8,933 nt of DNA from JALZAA01 sp046724655 (GTDB lineage: Bacteria > Actinomycetota > Acidimicrobiia > IMCC26256 > JACDBD01), in assembly GCA_046724655.1 (NCBI GenBank), contig JBKOWY010000143.1, positions 1 through 8,933 of the forward strand, given 5' to 3'. The translations under genes were made by a program, and so were the position numbers. The notes under the pieces were generated by a model, which searched no databases, had not been told where the DNA came from, and saw only the letters and a program-made list of their open reading frames with translations. Below, piece by piece: positions 1-6,956 of this stretch. Each line of letters begins with the position of its first letter. Positions within the stretch are counted from its first letter, which is position 1.

Positions 1-1428
1 CTCATCTACGCGAACGTCCTGATCCGCAAGGATCGGAAGTGGTTCGTCGACGAGCAACCAGATGGGTGCCGACCCTGGCCCATTACGTACGACGATCTCG
101 AACCCCACTACGACGAGGTCGAGACGATGCTGGGGGCGGAGCCTTATCCCGTCGATTTCTCGCCGTACAGCGACACGCCGAAGACCATCGCGATGCATCA
201 GGCAGCGGAGGACCTCCATCTGGACTGGCACTTGCCCAACCTCGCAGTCAGCTTCCGCCCCAATCCCGACGAGGACCCAATTCCCGGCGTGCCGATCGAC
301 GAGCCCGTACCCGCTTTGCATGGTCTACCCCGCGACACGTGCCGCCTCTGCGGCGAATGTGACGTCGGGTGCAACTACGGATCCAAGAACACGCTCGACT
401 TCAACTACCTGTCGCACGCCAAGGAATGCGGCGCGGCGATTCGTCCTCTCGCGGAAGTACGCCGTTTCGAACCGCTTGACGGTGGCGGCTACCGGATCCA
501 CTACATCGACCACCGTCGCGATGCCGAGGCCGAGCGCCCGACGAAGAACCGCAAAGAACAGAAGCACGTCACCGTTACGGCCGAGAAGCTGGTCCTCGGC
601 GCGGGCACGTTCGGGTCCACCTACCTGCTGCTCCGCAACCGAAGCGCCTTCCCGAACATCAGCCCTGCGCTCGGCACCCGGTTCTCGGGGAACGGCGACC
701 TCCTGAGCTTCCTTCACCATGCCCACATGCAGGTTGCCGGCAGAAGCGTCCCCCGGCGGCTGAACGCCGGGTTCGGGCCTGTCATCACGAGCGCGATCCG
801 AGTCGGGGACCGCCTGGACGGCTGCGGGCAAGAGGGCCGAGGCTTCTACATCGAGGACGGCGGCGTTCCGCAGTTCTTCAACTGGCTCGTCGAGGCCAGC
901 GGTGCGGTGCACGTCATCCCACGCGCAGCGATGTTCGGGTTGCGGCGTCTCCTCGCGCACGCACAGGGGGAGCCACGAAGCAATGTCAGCGGGGCTGTCG
1001 ACCGCCTGTTCGCGGGCGGATGGAAGTCCTCGACATGGCTGCCGCTGCTCGCCATGGGTCGCGATGTCCCCGACGGCACGATGCGGCTCAAGGGCGGCGA
1101 TCTCGATCTCGATTGGTCGACCGAGTCATCCAACGCATATTTCGCGAGGGTCGACCACACGCTGCATCAGATCGCGGAAGCGCTCCACGCGAAGCTCGCG
1201 CGCTGGCCGCTGTGGCTGTTCAAGCGGGTGATCACCGTGCACCCGTTGGGCGGCTGCCCGGTGGGATGTGCCCCGGAAGAGGGTGTGGTCGACGAGCGAG
1301 GTCAGGTGTTCGGGTATCCCGACCTGTACGTCGTCGACGGCTCCGTGATGCCTGGCCCGGTCGGACCGAACCCGTCACTGACAATCGCCGCCTTCGCCGA
1401 CCTCGCCGCCGACGCCATGCTGTCGTGA
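1..1428 (+). CDS. GMC-family FAD oxidoreductase, cholesterol-oxidase type (5' partial)
   Basis: The frame is open from base 1, so the N-terminus, including the FAD-binding GxGxxG region, lies outside the window; 475 residues are visible. GMC enzymes oxidise an alcohol with FAD and reduce oxygen or another acceptor. Visible family marks, in fragment numbering, are: a WPITYDDLEPHYDEVE stretch near residues 26-41, typical of the substrate-domain entry; a four-cysteine motif C114-x2-C117-x2-C120-x3-C124 followed by GSKNTLDFNYL, as in ChoD-like cholesterol oxidases; and the C-terminal GMC domain with VHPLGGC (His414) and GPNPSLTI (Asn457), the expected catalytic His/Asn pair. The last codons overlap the next gene (GTGA), indicating translational coupling. 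The true substrate is not determined: sterol, another hydrophobic alcohol or a sugar alcohol remain possible. Family assignment is secure; 'cholesterol oxidase' is only the nearest subtype by motif. Confidence 0.93.
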   Translation, partial: LIYANVLIRKDRKWFVDEQPDGCRPWPITYDDLEPHYDEVETMLGAEPYPVDFSPYSDTPKTIAMHQAAEDLHLDWHLPNLAVSFRPNPDEDPIPGVPIDEPVPALHGLPRDTCRLCGECDVGCNYGSKNTLDFNYLSHAKECGAAIRPLAEVRRFEPLDGGGYRIHYIDHRRDAEAERPTKNRKEQKHVTVTAEKLVLGAGTFGSTYLLLRNRSAFPNISPALGTRFSGNGDLLSFLHHAHMQVAGRSVPRRLNAGFGPVITSAIRVGDRLDGCGQEGRGFYIEDGGVPQFFNWLVEASGAVHVIPRAAMFGLRRLLAHAQGEPRSNVSGAVDRLFAGGWKSSTWLPLLAMGRDVPDGTMRLKGGDLDLDWSTESSNAYFARVDHTLHQIAEALHAKLARWPLWLFKRVITVHPLGGCPVGCAPEEGVVDERGQVFGYPDLYVVDGSVMPGPVGPNPSLTIAAFADLAADAMLS

Positions 1429-2066
1429 CCCGGCCGAGCTGCCATGTCGAATGGACCGAGAAGATGAGGGGCTGGTTCGCGTTCGGCGAGCGCGACTACA
1501 AGACCGGCTTCGAGCGAGGACGAGAAAAGCGCCGCCAAAGTCGCCTCATGTTCCGGCTCACGATCGGTACCGATGATGTCGACGAGTTCATCGAGGACCC
1601 GGCCCATGTAGCCGACGCGCGCGGCTGGGTCACGAGTGATGTCCTCGGCGGCCGCCGGTGCGTAGAGCAGGGGACCTTCAACCTCTTCGTGGACGCAGGG
1701 CTTGCACGCAAGCGCATGCTCTACCGGCTCTTCTTCTGCGACGCGGCCGGCCATCCATTGACCCTCTCGGGCTACAAGGACATACATACGCCTCGACTGA
1801 CGGCCATGTGGCCGGAGACGACGACCCTGTACACGAAGATCCTGAGCGGTCACGTCCAGGCCACCGATGAGGATCGAGCACCTCTCGTCGGCGCCGGCAT
1901 TCTCCATATTCTCCCCACCGACTTCGCGTGGCAGATGACGACCTTCCGCGCCCGGAGCTCGGACGACGGAGGAGGCCTGAGGGGGCTCGCGTCGTTCGGC
2001 GGGTTCTTCGTCCGCCAGCTCTGGAATGTGTACGGCCCCCGATGGTTGGGACCAGCCCGTGCCTGA
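1425..2066 (+). CDS. GMC-associated companion protein of unknown function
   Basis: A 213-aa protein starting at GTG 1425, which overlaps the stop of the GMC gene by four bases; no Shine-Dalgarno sequence is needed if translation is coupled. An in-frame ATG at 1464 is the alternative, but the stretch before it (VEWTEKMRGW) looks like part of the fold, so I prefer GTG. No signal peptide or membrane segment is visible. The residues look like a compact mixed alpha/beta domain, with blocks such as GTFNLFVDAG, RMLYRLFFCD, GHPLTLSGYKDI and TTTLYTKILSGHV. From memory, similar blocks occur as a C-terminal or linker domain of very long GMC oxidoreductases of the cholesterol-oxidase group; this recollection is not verified here. 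If correct, the protein is a split-off domain that works with the flavoenzyme. No catalytic motif is recognised and no function is claimed. Confidence 0.85.
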   Translation: MTRPSCHVEWTEKMRGWFAFGERDYKTGFERGREKRRQSRLMFRLTIGTDDVDEFIEDPAHVADARGWVTSDVLGGRRCVEQGTFNLFVDAGLARKRMLYRLFFCDAAGHPLTLSGYKDIHTPRLTAMWPETTTLYTKILSGHVQATDEDRAPLVGAGILHILPTDFAWQMTTFRARSSDDGGGLRGLASFGGFFVRQLWNVYGPRWLGPARA

Positions 2067-3555
2067 CGTTCGCTACGTCTGCCTGTCGGATCTCCACTTC
2101 GGAGCCGAGAACAGCATCCTCACCGGCTTGGGCAACGACGCTCGGGTCGATACGACCAAGCCCAGCCCTGCGCTCGAGGGGTTGCTGCATTGCCTCCGGC
2201 ACGTGACCGATCGCAACGAAAACTCGGAGAAGCCGACATTGATCCTGGCGGGCGACATCTTCGAGCTCGCGCTCGCCAGGGAGAACGACGCTGCCATGGT
2301 GTTCGAGATGTTCCTGCAACAAGCACTGGGTCACGACGGCGTCTTCGACGGCGCCGTGTACTACATCCCAGGTAACCATGATCACCATCTCTGGGAGGGC
2401 GCCCGCGAGAGGCAGTATGCGCAGTACGTTCGAGAGCGGTCGGGTCCACTGGAACCGCCTTGGCATACGACCCGGATGCGAGCAACCGTTCCCGAGTGGA
2501 AGGTCTGCTCGGAGTTCGTGACGAGCCTCATCGACCGAACGCTTGGTCGCGACTCAGGCGTCACCTTCCGGGTCGTCTATCCGAACCTCGCGCTCGACGC
2601 ACCCACATCGAACCGGCATGTGTTCATCCATCACGGCCAGTTCCTCGAGGCGATGTACACGATCATGTCGATTGCGCAGGACATGGTGTTTCCCAATCAG
2701 CTCCCACCGCCTTGGGCCGAGACGCCGGTGTGGGATTGGGAGGCCGAGAACTTCGCGTGGATCGACTTCTTCTGGTCGACCTTGGGTCGCTCGGGAGCCG
2801 TCGGCAGGGACGTCGGCGTCGTCTACGCGTCGCTGCAAAGCCTTGATGCCCTACGCCCGTTGACCAGAAATCTCGCACGGGGTCTGGCCGAGAAGGGTCG
2901 GCCGAAGGGCCTGCAGGGCGTGTACGCGTGGGCGCTCGCCCTCGGTCTCGATTTCGTCGCCAAGCATGGTCAGCGACTCGAGCGCGGCCAAAGGGACGTG
3001 CTCTCGTCGGCGGCGCGGGAGCGTCTGGCCGTCTATCTCAACTCGCCCCTGCGGCACCAGATCACTCGCGAATACGAGGAATACGAAGACCGCGAACGCG
3101 TACCCAGCGACGTCACCTTCGTGTTCGGGCACACGCACAAGCCGTTCGAGGCAGTCCAACGCTTCGACGGATACGAGCAACCTGTCTGCATGTACAACAC
3201 CGGAGGGTGGGTCGTCGACTCCACCGAGCCACGCCCGTTGCATGGTGGCGCCGCCGTGCTCTTGGACGAGAACCTGAACTCGGCGTCCTTGCGCTTCTTC
3301 AACCAGTCAAGCGATGCGTCGTCGCATCGCGTTGCCGTCGCGCAGTGCGGGGCCCCGAATCCGTTCTCCACCAGGCTCGCCGCCATGGTCGACCCTGAAG
3401 CCGATCCGTGGAAGAGCTTCTCGCGCGACGCGGCCATGCTCGTTGAAGAGCGTCACCGAGCCATCGATAGGATCATCGAGCAAGTACAAGGCGTGGCACC
3501 CAGTCGCAGGGCAAGTTGGCATAGATGGAGGGAACGGCGTTGGGGGACGCGATAG
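2059..3555 (+). CDS. Calcineurin-like metallophosphoesterase
   Basis: A predicted cytosolic dinuclear-metal phosphoesterase of 498 aa. All five family motifs are present: SDLHFG (Asp11, His13), AGDIFE (Asp66), PGNHDHH (Asn106, His107, Asp108), FIHHGQF (His191/His192) and FGHTHKPF (His358, His360). GTG 2059 is preferred because the first motif then begins about ten residues in, as usual for the family; it overlaps the previous stop by 8 bp. ATG 2026 would add 11 residues (MCTAPDGWDQP) with no family character. The domain is unusual in having about 160 residues between the fourth and fifth motifs, rich in aromatic and charged residues, plus a roughly 130-residue tail after the fifth. A typical catalytic domain is 200-300 aa, so the insertion may form a lid or a partner-binding region. 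Substrate is unknown; lipid pyrophosphate (LpxH-like), nucleotide or protein phosphate are all possible. Coupling to the GMC gene suggests a shared pathway. Confidence 0.92.
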   Translation: MPDVRYVCLSDLHFGAENSILTGLGNDARVDTTKPSPALEGLLHCLRHVTDRNENSEKPTLILAGDIFELALARENDAAMVFEMFLQQALGHDGVFDGAVYYIPGNHDHHLWEGARERQYAQYVRERSGPLEPPWHTTRMRATVPEWKVCSEFVTSLIDRTLGRDSGVTFRVVYPNLALDAPTSNRHVFIHHGQFLEAMYTIMSIAQDMVFPNQLPPPWAETPVWDWEAENFAWIDFFWSTLGRSGAVGRDVGVVYASLQSLDALRPLTRNLARGLAEKGRPKGLQGVYAWALALGLDFVAKHGQRLERGQRDVLSSAARERLAVYLNSPLRHQITREYEEYEDRERVPSDVTFVFGHTHKPFEAVQRFDGYEQPVCMYNTGGWVVDSTEPRPLHGGAAVLLDENLNSASLRFFNQSSDASSHRVAVAQCGAPNPFSTRLAAMVDPEADPWKSFSRDAAMLVEERHRAIDRIIEQVQGVAPSRRASWHRWRERRWGTR

Positions 3556-3560
3556 GCCGC

Positions 3561-4583
3561 ATGACGCGCGCTGTCGTCGGCGTCGTGGTTCTCGCGTCAG
3601 TGCTGGGCGTGACCGGGTGGGGCGTAGCGCAGGCCGTCCACAGCGGATCGCGCGTGCAGACCTGCACGCCGAGCCGCACTGCGCAGGCGGGCACGACGAC
3701 CCGCACCGTGGAGCTCGACGGTCTCGAGCGGCGCTACGAGCTCACGATTCCCGACCGGTACAACGGGCGGCGGGCGGCGCCGCTGGTGCTCAACCTCCAC
3801 GGCTTCGGCGGCACCGGCGAAGCGCAGGACGCCCTGACCGACATGCCGAAGCTGGCGGCGCCGCGCGGGTACGTGGTCGTTTCTCCGGACGGCGGGCCGC
3901 TCAAGGTGCCCCTCGGGATCGTGCCGGGCGCCGAGAGCGCCGGCTCCTTCGAGGGTCGGCCGTTCTGGAACATCTTCAGCCCCGGCACGGTCGACTTCGG
4001 CCCCCCGCACGGTCAGAACCTCAACATCGACTCTTCACTCGTCGGCGCCGACGACGTGCACTTCGTCACGCAGTTGCTCGACACGCTCCAGCAGGAGCTG
4101 TGCATCGACACGCACCGCGTCTACGCGACGGGCATGTCGAACGGCGCAGGCATGGCGACGACGCTCGGCTGCGAGCTCGGTAAGCGGATCGCCGCGATCG
4201 CGCCGGTCTCGGGCGTCAACCTTACCGGTAAGTGCCCGGGTGGAGTGGCCATCTCGGTGCTCGCTGTGCACGGGGACGCGGATGACACGGTCGCTTACAA
4301 CGGCAACGGATTGCTCGGGTTCCAGTTCGGGAATCCGTCCGTGCGAGAGCGGATGGACCAGTGGGCGAAACGTGATGGTTGCAGTCCGCGGCCCGTGACG
4401 AGGAAGCCGGAGCCCGGGCTGACGGTTGCGAGGTGGCGCGGCTGTACGAAGGGCGTGGATGCACAGCTCTGGACGATTGCGGGCTGGGGACACGCATGGC
4501 CCCGCCCTACATCCGCCGGGCAGCGTGGCGTGATCGACGCGACGAAAGTGGTACTGGACTTCTTCGACGCCCACCGGCGCTAA
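3561..4583 (+). CDS. Secreted PHB depolymerase / feruloyl esterase-type serine hydrolase
   Basis: A 340-aa exported alpha/beta hydrolase of the poly(3-hydroxybutyrate) depolymerase/LpqC group, which cleaves polyester or aryl-ester bonds outside the membrane. From ATG 3561 it has a short basic start (MTR), a hydrophobic core and an AQA cleavage site ending at residue 25, so a Sec-type signal peptide is likely. The oxyanion strand PLVLNLHGFGGTG lies near residues 73-85. The catalytic triad is Ser193 in GMSNGAG, Asp241 in HGDADDTV and His311 in GWGHAWP. An in-frame ATG at 3525 would add 12 residues and overlap the previous gene; neither start has a strong Shine-Dalgarno sequence, and the signal peptide favours 3561. 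It begins 5 bp after the phosphoesterase stop, so it is probably the last gene of the operon, facing a convergent gene 9 bp beyond its stop. The natural substrate could be a plant phenolic ester, a polyester or a lipid ester. Confidence 0.92.
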   Translation: MTRAVVGVVVLASVLGVTGWGVAQAVHSGSRVQTCTPSRTAQAGTTTRTVELDGLERRYELTIPDRYNGRRAAPLVLNLHGFGGTGEAQDALTDMPKLAAPRGYVVVSPDGGPLKVPLGIVPGAESAGSFEGRPFWNIFSPGTVDFGPPHGQNLNIDSSLVGADDVHFVTQLLDTLQQELCIDTHRVYATGMSNGAGMATTLGCELGKRIAAIAPVSGVNLTGKCPGGVAISVLAVHGDADDTVAYNGNGLLGFQFGNPSVRERMDQWAKRDGCSPRPVTRKPEPGLTVARWRGCTKGVDAQLWTIAGWGHAWPRPTSAGQRGVIDATKVVLDFFDAHRR

Positions 4584-4592
4584 CTCAGATCT

Positions 4593-5360
4593 TTACGCCA
4601 CCGTCTCGCGAATCGCTCGCTCCGGCATCTGGCGGTAGCGCACGCCACGCCGGCTCGCGCCGAGGCTCTGCTTCACCGCGAGGCGCCACTGCGCGATCTC
4701 GTCGTCCTTCATGGAGTAGGTGTCGTGCTCGCCGGTCTTGGGATCGAGGAACCCGACGTACCCCCCGGGGTTGACCCCGAAGGACTCGAGCGCGCCGCCG
4801 TTGTGGCGTCGCCCGAGGAAGTCGTTGCGCCCGCTCACCTGCTCTCCGGGCGTGAAGTACAAGGGCAGCACGAAGTTCGACACGACGACCTCGTCGATTT
4901 CGTACTTCTCTGCCTGCACGGCGTCGCACATCTCGTACCAGTGCAGCACCCACCGGTTCGGATCGGCTGGATGCGGTCCCGCTGCCAGCCGGTTGACGTT
5001 CGCGTCACCGATCAGCTCGAGCGCTTCGTGGGAGAGCGTGACGCTCCATGGCTCGCCGATCTGCTCGGCGATCGTCGTGAACACGAACCCGCACGGCAGA
5101 CCGGCATGGTTCTCGTCGTGGTAGCCGAGTGCGTCGTCGACGTCGGCGTCGTCCCACAGATAGATGATGGCGTCGCCACGCAGCTCGGGCGGATGCTCGC
5201 GCTTCGGCCGGCGTGCTGCCCGCCCCTCCAATCGCATCGTCGCCGACATTCCCCAGTACGGGGCGAAGTCTTGAGCGATCTGGGTGTTGATCGCCCTCAG
5301 GACGGGCTGGACTTCTTCGTCTGCAATCTTCTTGGAGAGGTTGACCGCCGAGATCAGCAT
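4593..5360 (-). CDS. Uncharacterised protein with HExxE zinc-peptidase-like motif
   Basis: A 255-aa protein that I cannot name. The start at 5360 is supported by AAAGGAGA six bases upstream of the ATG. No signal peptide or transmembrane segment is seen. The central block reads SHEALELIGDANVN (His111, Glu112, Glu115, Asp119) and is followed by WYEMCDAVQAEKYEID (Glu143, Asp146) and SNFVLPLYF. This resembles the SHExxEAxTDP...N...E(I/N)xD layout of small zinc-peptidase-like proteins, so a metal-binding hydrolase fold is plausible, with His111 and Glu115 as ligands. That is an inference from motif shape, not a demonstrated activity. The N-terminal 60 residues are charged and probably helical; the C-terminal 35 residues are basic. 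It is monocistronic or the last gene of a leftward unit, converging on the esterase gene. An open frame on the opposite strand (4725-5498) is about as long but has no ribosome-binding site or recognisable family. Confidence 0.85.
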   Translation of the reverse strand: MLISAVNLSKKIADEEVQPVLRAINTQIAQDFAPYWGMSATMRLEGRAARRPKREHPPELRGDAIIYLWDDADVDDALGYHDENHAGLPCGFVFTTIAEQIGEPWSVTLSHEALELIGDANVNRLAAGPHPADPNRWVLHWYEMCDAVQAEKYEIDEVVVSNFVLPLYFTPGEQVSGRNDFLGRRHNGGALESFGVNPGGYVGFLDPKTGEHDTYSMKDDEIAQWRLAVKQSLGASRRGVRYRQMPERAIRETVA

Positions 5361-5365
5361 CGGCG

Positions 5366-5373
5366 TCTCCTTT
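5366..5373 (-). promoter_or_regulatory. Shine-Dalgarno site of the HExxE-protein gene
   Basis: Reading leftward the sequence is AAAGGAGA, with its AGGAG core six bases before the ATG at 5360. This fixes both the strand and the start of the gene against the competing rightward open frame. Confidence 0.8.
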
Positions 5374-5415
5374 CAATGCCCAACCCAGCGCGGCTTCAAG
5401 ATGCACCCGGCGAAC

Positions 5416-5434
5416 GGGCGCGTCAATGGGCGCG
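5416..5434. repeat. Two direct GGGCGCG repeats, 12-bp period
   Basis: Two identical 7-mers (5416-5422 and 5428-5434) are separated by TCAAT, about 55-75 bp upstream of the leftward HExxE-protein start, in the 180-bp gap between the two - strand genes. The spacing is roughly one helical turn, which would suit an activator or repressor binding site. In GC-rich DNA such short matches can be chance. Nothing else clear is seen in this gap, and no convincing -35/-10 pair. Confidence 0.25.
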
Positions 5435-5540
5435 GCATCCGTCCCGGTTCGACCCGTCGTCGTGCCTGTCGAGCATCGATCGGCAACGCGAACTATGAGG
5501 TGTTCGTGTCGATGAACTGCGCGGGCCAAACGCGTCGGTC

Positions 5541-6137
5541 TTACGCTCCGTTCGCGAACCAAGCCGGATCGCGCCCGGTCAGGCCCAGAACGCGATCGAG
5601 GAAAGGCGCGTCGTCTGGCACCTCGACGACGGGCCCGAAGAGGCCTTCGCGTGCGGCCTCCTGCCCGGGCTCGGAGAACTGGGTGACGAAGTCGTGCACG
5701 GCCTCGAGCAACCGCGGGTCAGCGTCGTAGGGCTGTCCGCTCGCCCGGGCGATGTCCCAACCGTGGATCACGATCTCGTCAAGAGCAACCAAGCCGGCCA
5801 CCTCGCCCGGCAGTTCCAGTCCTCCCGCCTGGGTCATTCCGGTCCAAGCCGCCGGATCGCGCCACGCCTCGGCGAGCGCAGCCAGGTCCCGGGGGATTCT
5901 CGTTCGCCAGTCATCACCCAGACGCGACGCGTTCCCCGACGGTCCCTGCGAGGTCGCATCGCCGAAGTCCTTCTTCGCGGCGGCGGTGAAGGCGAGCGTC
6001 AACCCGCCGACGTGGTCAATCAGATCACCGAGCCTGTAGCCCGGGCACGGCGTGGGCACGTCGAGCTGCGCGTCGGGAACACCACGGACGAGGTCAGCCA
6101 TTTGCTTCGTAGCCGGTTCGAGATCGACGGCGGTCAT
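5541..6137 (-). CDS. TIGR03086-type metal-binding protein (MDMPI/DinB fold)
   Basis: A 198-aa protein of the mycothiol-dependent maleylpyruvate isomerase N-terminal family (TIGR03086 subgroup). The four-helix DinB-like fold binds a divalent metal and in related enzymes uses mycothiol or another thiol. The early motif TPCPGYRLGDLIDHVGGL contains His42, and ALDEIVIHGWDIARASG contains Glu121 and His125. The Glu-x3-His spacing matches the metal triad of characterised MDMPI (His, Glu, His), so metal binding should be intact. The C-terminal segment EVPDDAPFLDRVLGLTGRDP is also typical of the subgroup. The start at 6137 has GAGGAG five bases upstream. The next gene rightward is divergent, and the next leftward gene is 180 bp away with its own ribosome-binding site. 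The true substrate is unknown; the family is abundant and mostly uncharacterised in Actinobacteria, and points to a mycothiol-producing host. Confidence 0.93.
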   Translation of the reverse strand: MTAVDLEPATKQMADLVRGVPDAQLDVPTPCPGYRLGDLIDHVGGLTLAFTAAAKKDFGDATSQGPSGNASRLGDDWRTRIPRDLAALAEAWRDPAAWTGMTQAGGLELPGEVAGLVALDEIVIHGWDIARASGQPYDADPRLLEAVHDFVTQFSEPGQEAAREGLFGPVVEVPDDAPFLDRVLGLTGRDPAWFANGA

Positions 6138-6142
6138 CGGTG

Positions 6143-6148
6143 CTCCTC
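6143..6148 (-). promoter_or_regulatory. Shine-Dalgarno site of the MDMPI-fold gene
   Basis: GAGGAG, reading leftward, five bases before the ATG at 6137; it confirms this start. Confidence 0.8.
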
Positions 6149-6149
6149 G

Positions 6150-6163
6150 TGGCTCTTGGCTCT
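6150..6163. repeat. Tandem 7-bp repeat TGGCTCT x2 in the divergent intergenic region
   Basis: Two perfect abutting copies (6150-6156 and 6157-6163) lie just upstream of the Shine-Dalgarno site of the leftward MDMPI-fold gene and about 75 bp before the divergent Crp/Fnr-like start. It could be an operator element or slippage noise. No convincing promoter hexamers were found in this 100-bp region; an AT-rich patch, TACATATTCT at 6172-6181, is the best candidate for a melting region. Confidence 0.25.
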
Positions 6164-6237
6164 CGCGGGTACATATTCTCTTGGTTGAGCAGCCAGCCGC
6201 CCAGTCGTACGTCGGCCGTGCCTGTCACCGTGAAGAC

Positions 6238-6956
6238 GTGAGGGAGGCGGTACTTGACGACGCAAGGGGCTCCAACCGGCTGCTCAAGGTGTTGCCCGAG
6301 GCGGACTACGAGCGCCTGAACGAGCAGCTACGGCCTCGTGACGTGGCGCAGAAGCAGGATCTGGGTGAGGCAGGGCAGCGGATCGACGAGGTCCACTTCC
6401 GGTCGGCGCGGTCGTATCGATCCTGACCCGCATGGACGACGGTCCCAGCGTCGAGATCGCCACGATCGGCAACGAGGGCGTCGTGGGTTTGACCGTCGCG
6501 TGGGGCGGCGACTCCATGAACCCTCGGGAGCTGGCGACGGTGCAGGCCCCCGGTGAGGTCGTGAGCATGGATGCCTGCGCCTTCCGAGCCGAGCTCCAGC
6601 GGCAGGGTGCGCTGGCCTCGTTGGTCGAGCGCTACACGCTGGCCTTCTTCAGTCAGGTGTCTCAGCAGGTGGCCTGCAACGGTCTCCCATTCGGTCGAGC
6701 AGCGGTGCGCCCGCTGGATCCTGTTGACTCACGATCGAGTCGGGGTCGACGAATTCCCATGACGCACGAGTTCCTGGCCCAAATGCTCGGGGTGCGGCGG
6801 GCGTCGGTGACGGTGACGGTGGGGATTCTCCAGCGGGCCGGGTTCGTGGAGTTCCGACGGGGGCGGGTGACAGTCGTCGATCGCGGAGGTCTCGAGGGAG
6901 CGGCATGTGAGTGCTACCGGGTGACCCGGGAGGTCTACGACCGCCTCCTGCCCTGA
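6238..6956 (+). pseudogene. Crp/Fnr-family transcriptional regulator, disrupted by three frameshifts
   Basis: The gene is recognisable from about GTG 6238 to TGA 6954-6956 but is not one open frame. The N-terminal part (NRLLKVLPEADYERL...RIDEVHF) is in frame 1 and hits a stop at 6424-6426. Adding one base at 6400 gives VHFPVGAVVSILTRMDDG, the expected cyclic-nucleotide-domain core, in frame 3. Removing one C from 6686-6688 gives NGLHSVEQRCARWILLTHDR, and adding one base at 6757-6758 gives DEFPMTHEFLAQMLGVRR, the winged-helix DNA-binding domain. The corrected protein is exactly 239 aa, normal for the family. Without correction, an open frame from ATG 6432 yields 174 residues lacking the first third, with a 23-residue garbled patch. 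No Fnr-type iron-sulfur cysteine set is seen. It is divergent from the MDMPI-fold gene. A true pseudogene and C-run sequencing error both remain possible; the family call is firm. Confidence 0.88.

Noticed and set aside
325..960. A 211-aa open frame on the - strand
   Set aside because: Antisense shadow of the GMC oxidoreductase; no ribosome-binding site or domain.
2026..2058. Upstream ATG as start of the metallophosphoesterase
   Set aside because: It adds 11 residues without family character and deepens the overlap with the previous gene; GTG 2059 fits the motif spacing better, though it is not proven.
1678..2466. A 262-aa open frame on the - strand
   Set aside because: It spans the ends of two well-supported + strand genes, its C-terminal half is arginine-rich low-complexity translation, and no domain is seen.
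3314..4183. A 289-aa open frame on the + strand
   Set aside because: Arginine/glycine/alanine-rich translation typical of a shifted frame in GC-rich DNA, lying over the phosphoesterase and esterase genes.
4575..4600. Bidirectional terminator between the convergent esterase and HExxE-protein genes
   Set aside because: Only a 4-bp GGCG/CGCC pairing with a long loop and no T run could be found in the 9-bp gap and its edges.
4725..5498. A 257-aa open frame on the + strand, opposite the HExxE-protein gene
   Set aside because: It is antisense to a gene with a strong ribosome-binding site and a recognisable motif block; its own translation shows no domain and no good ribosome-binding site.
5694..6188. 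A 164-aa open frame on the + strand
   Set aside because: Antisense to the MDMPI-fold gene, whose metal triad and ribosome-binding site are clear.
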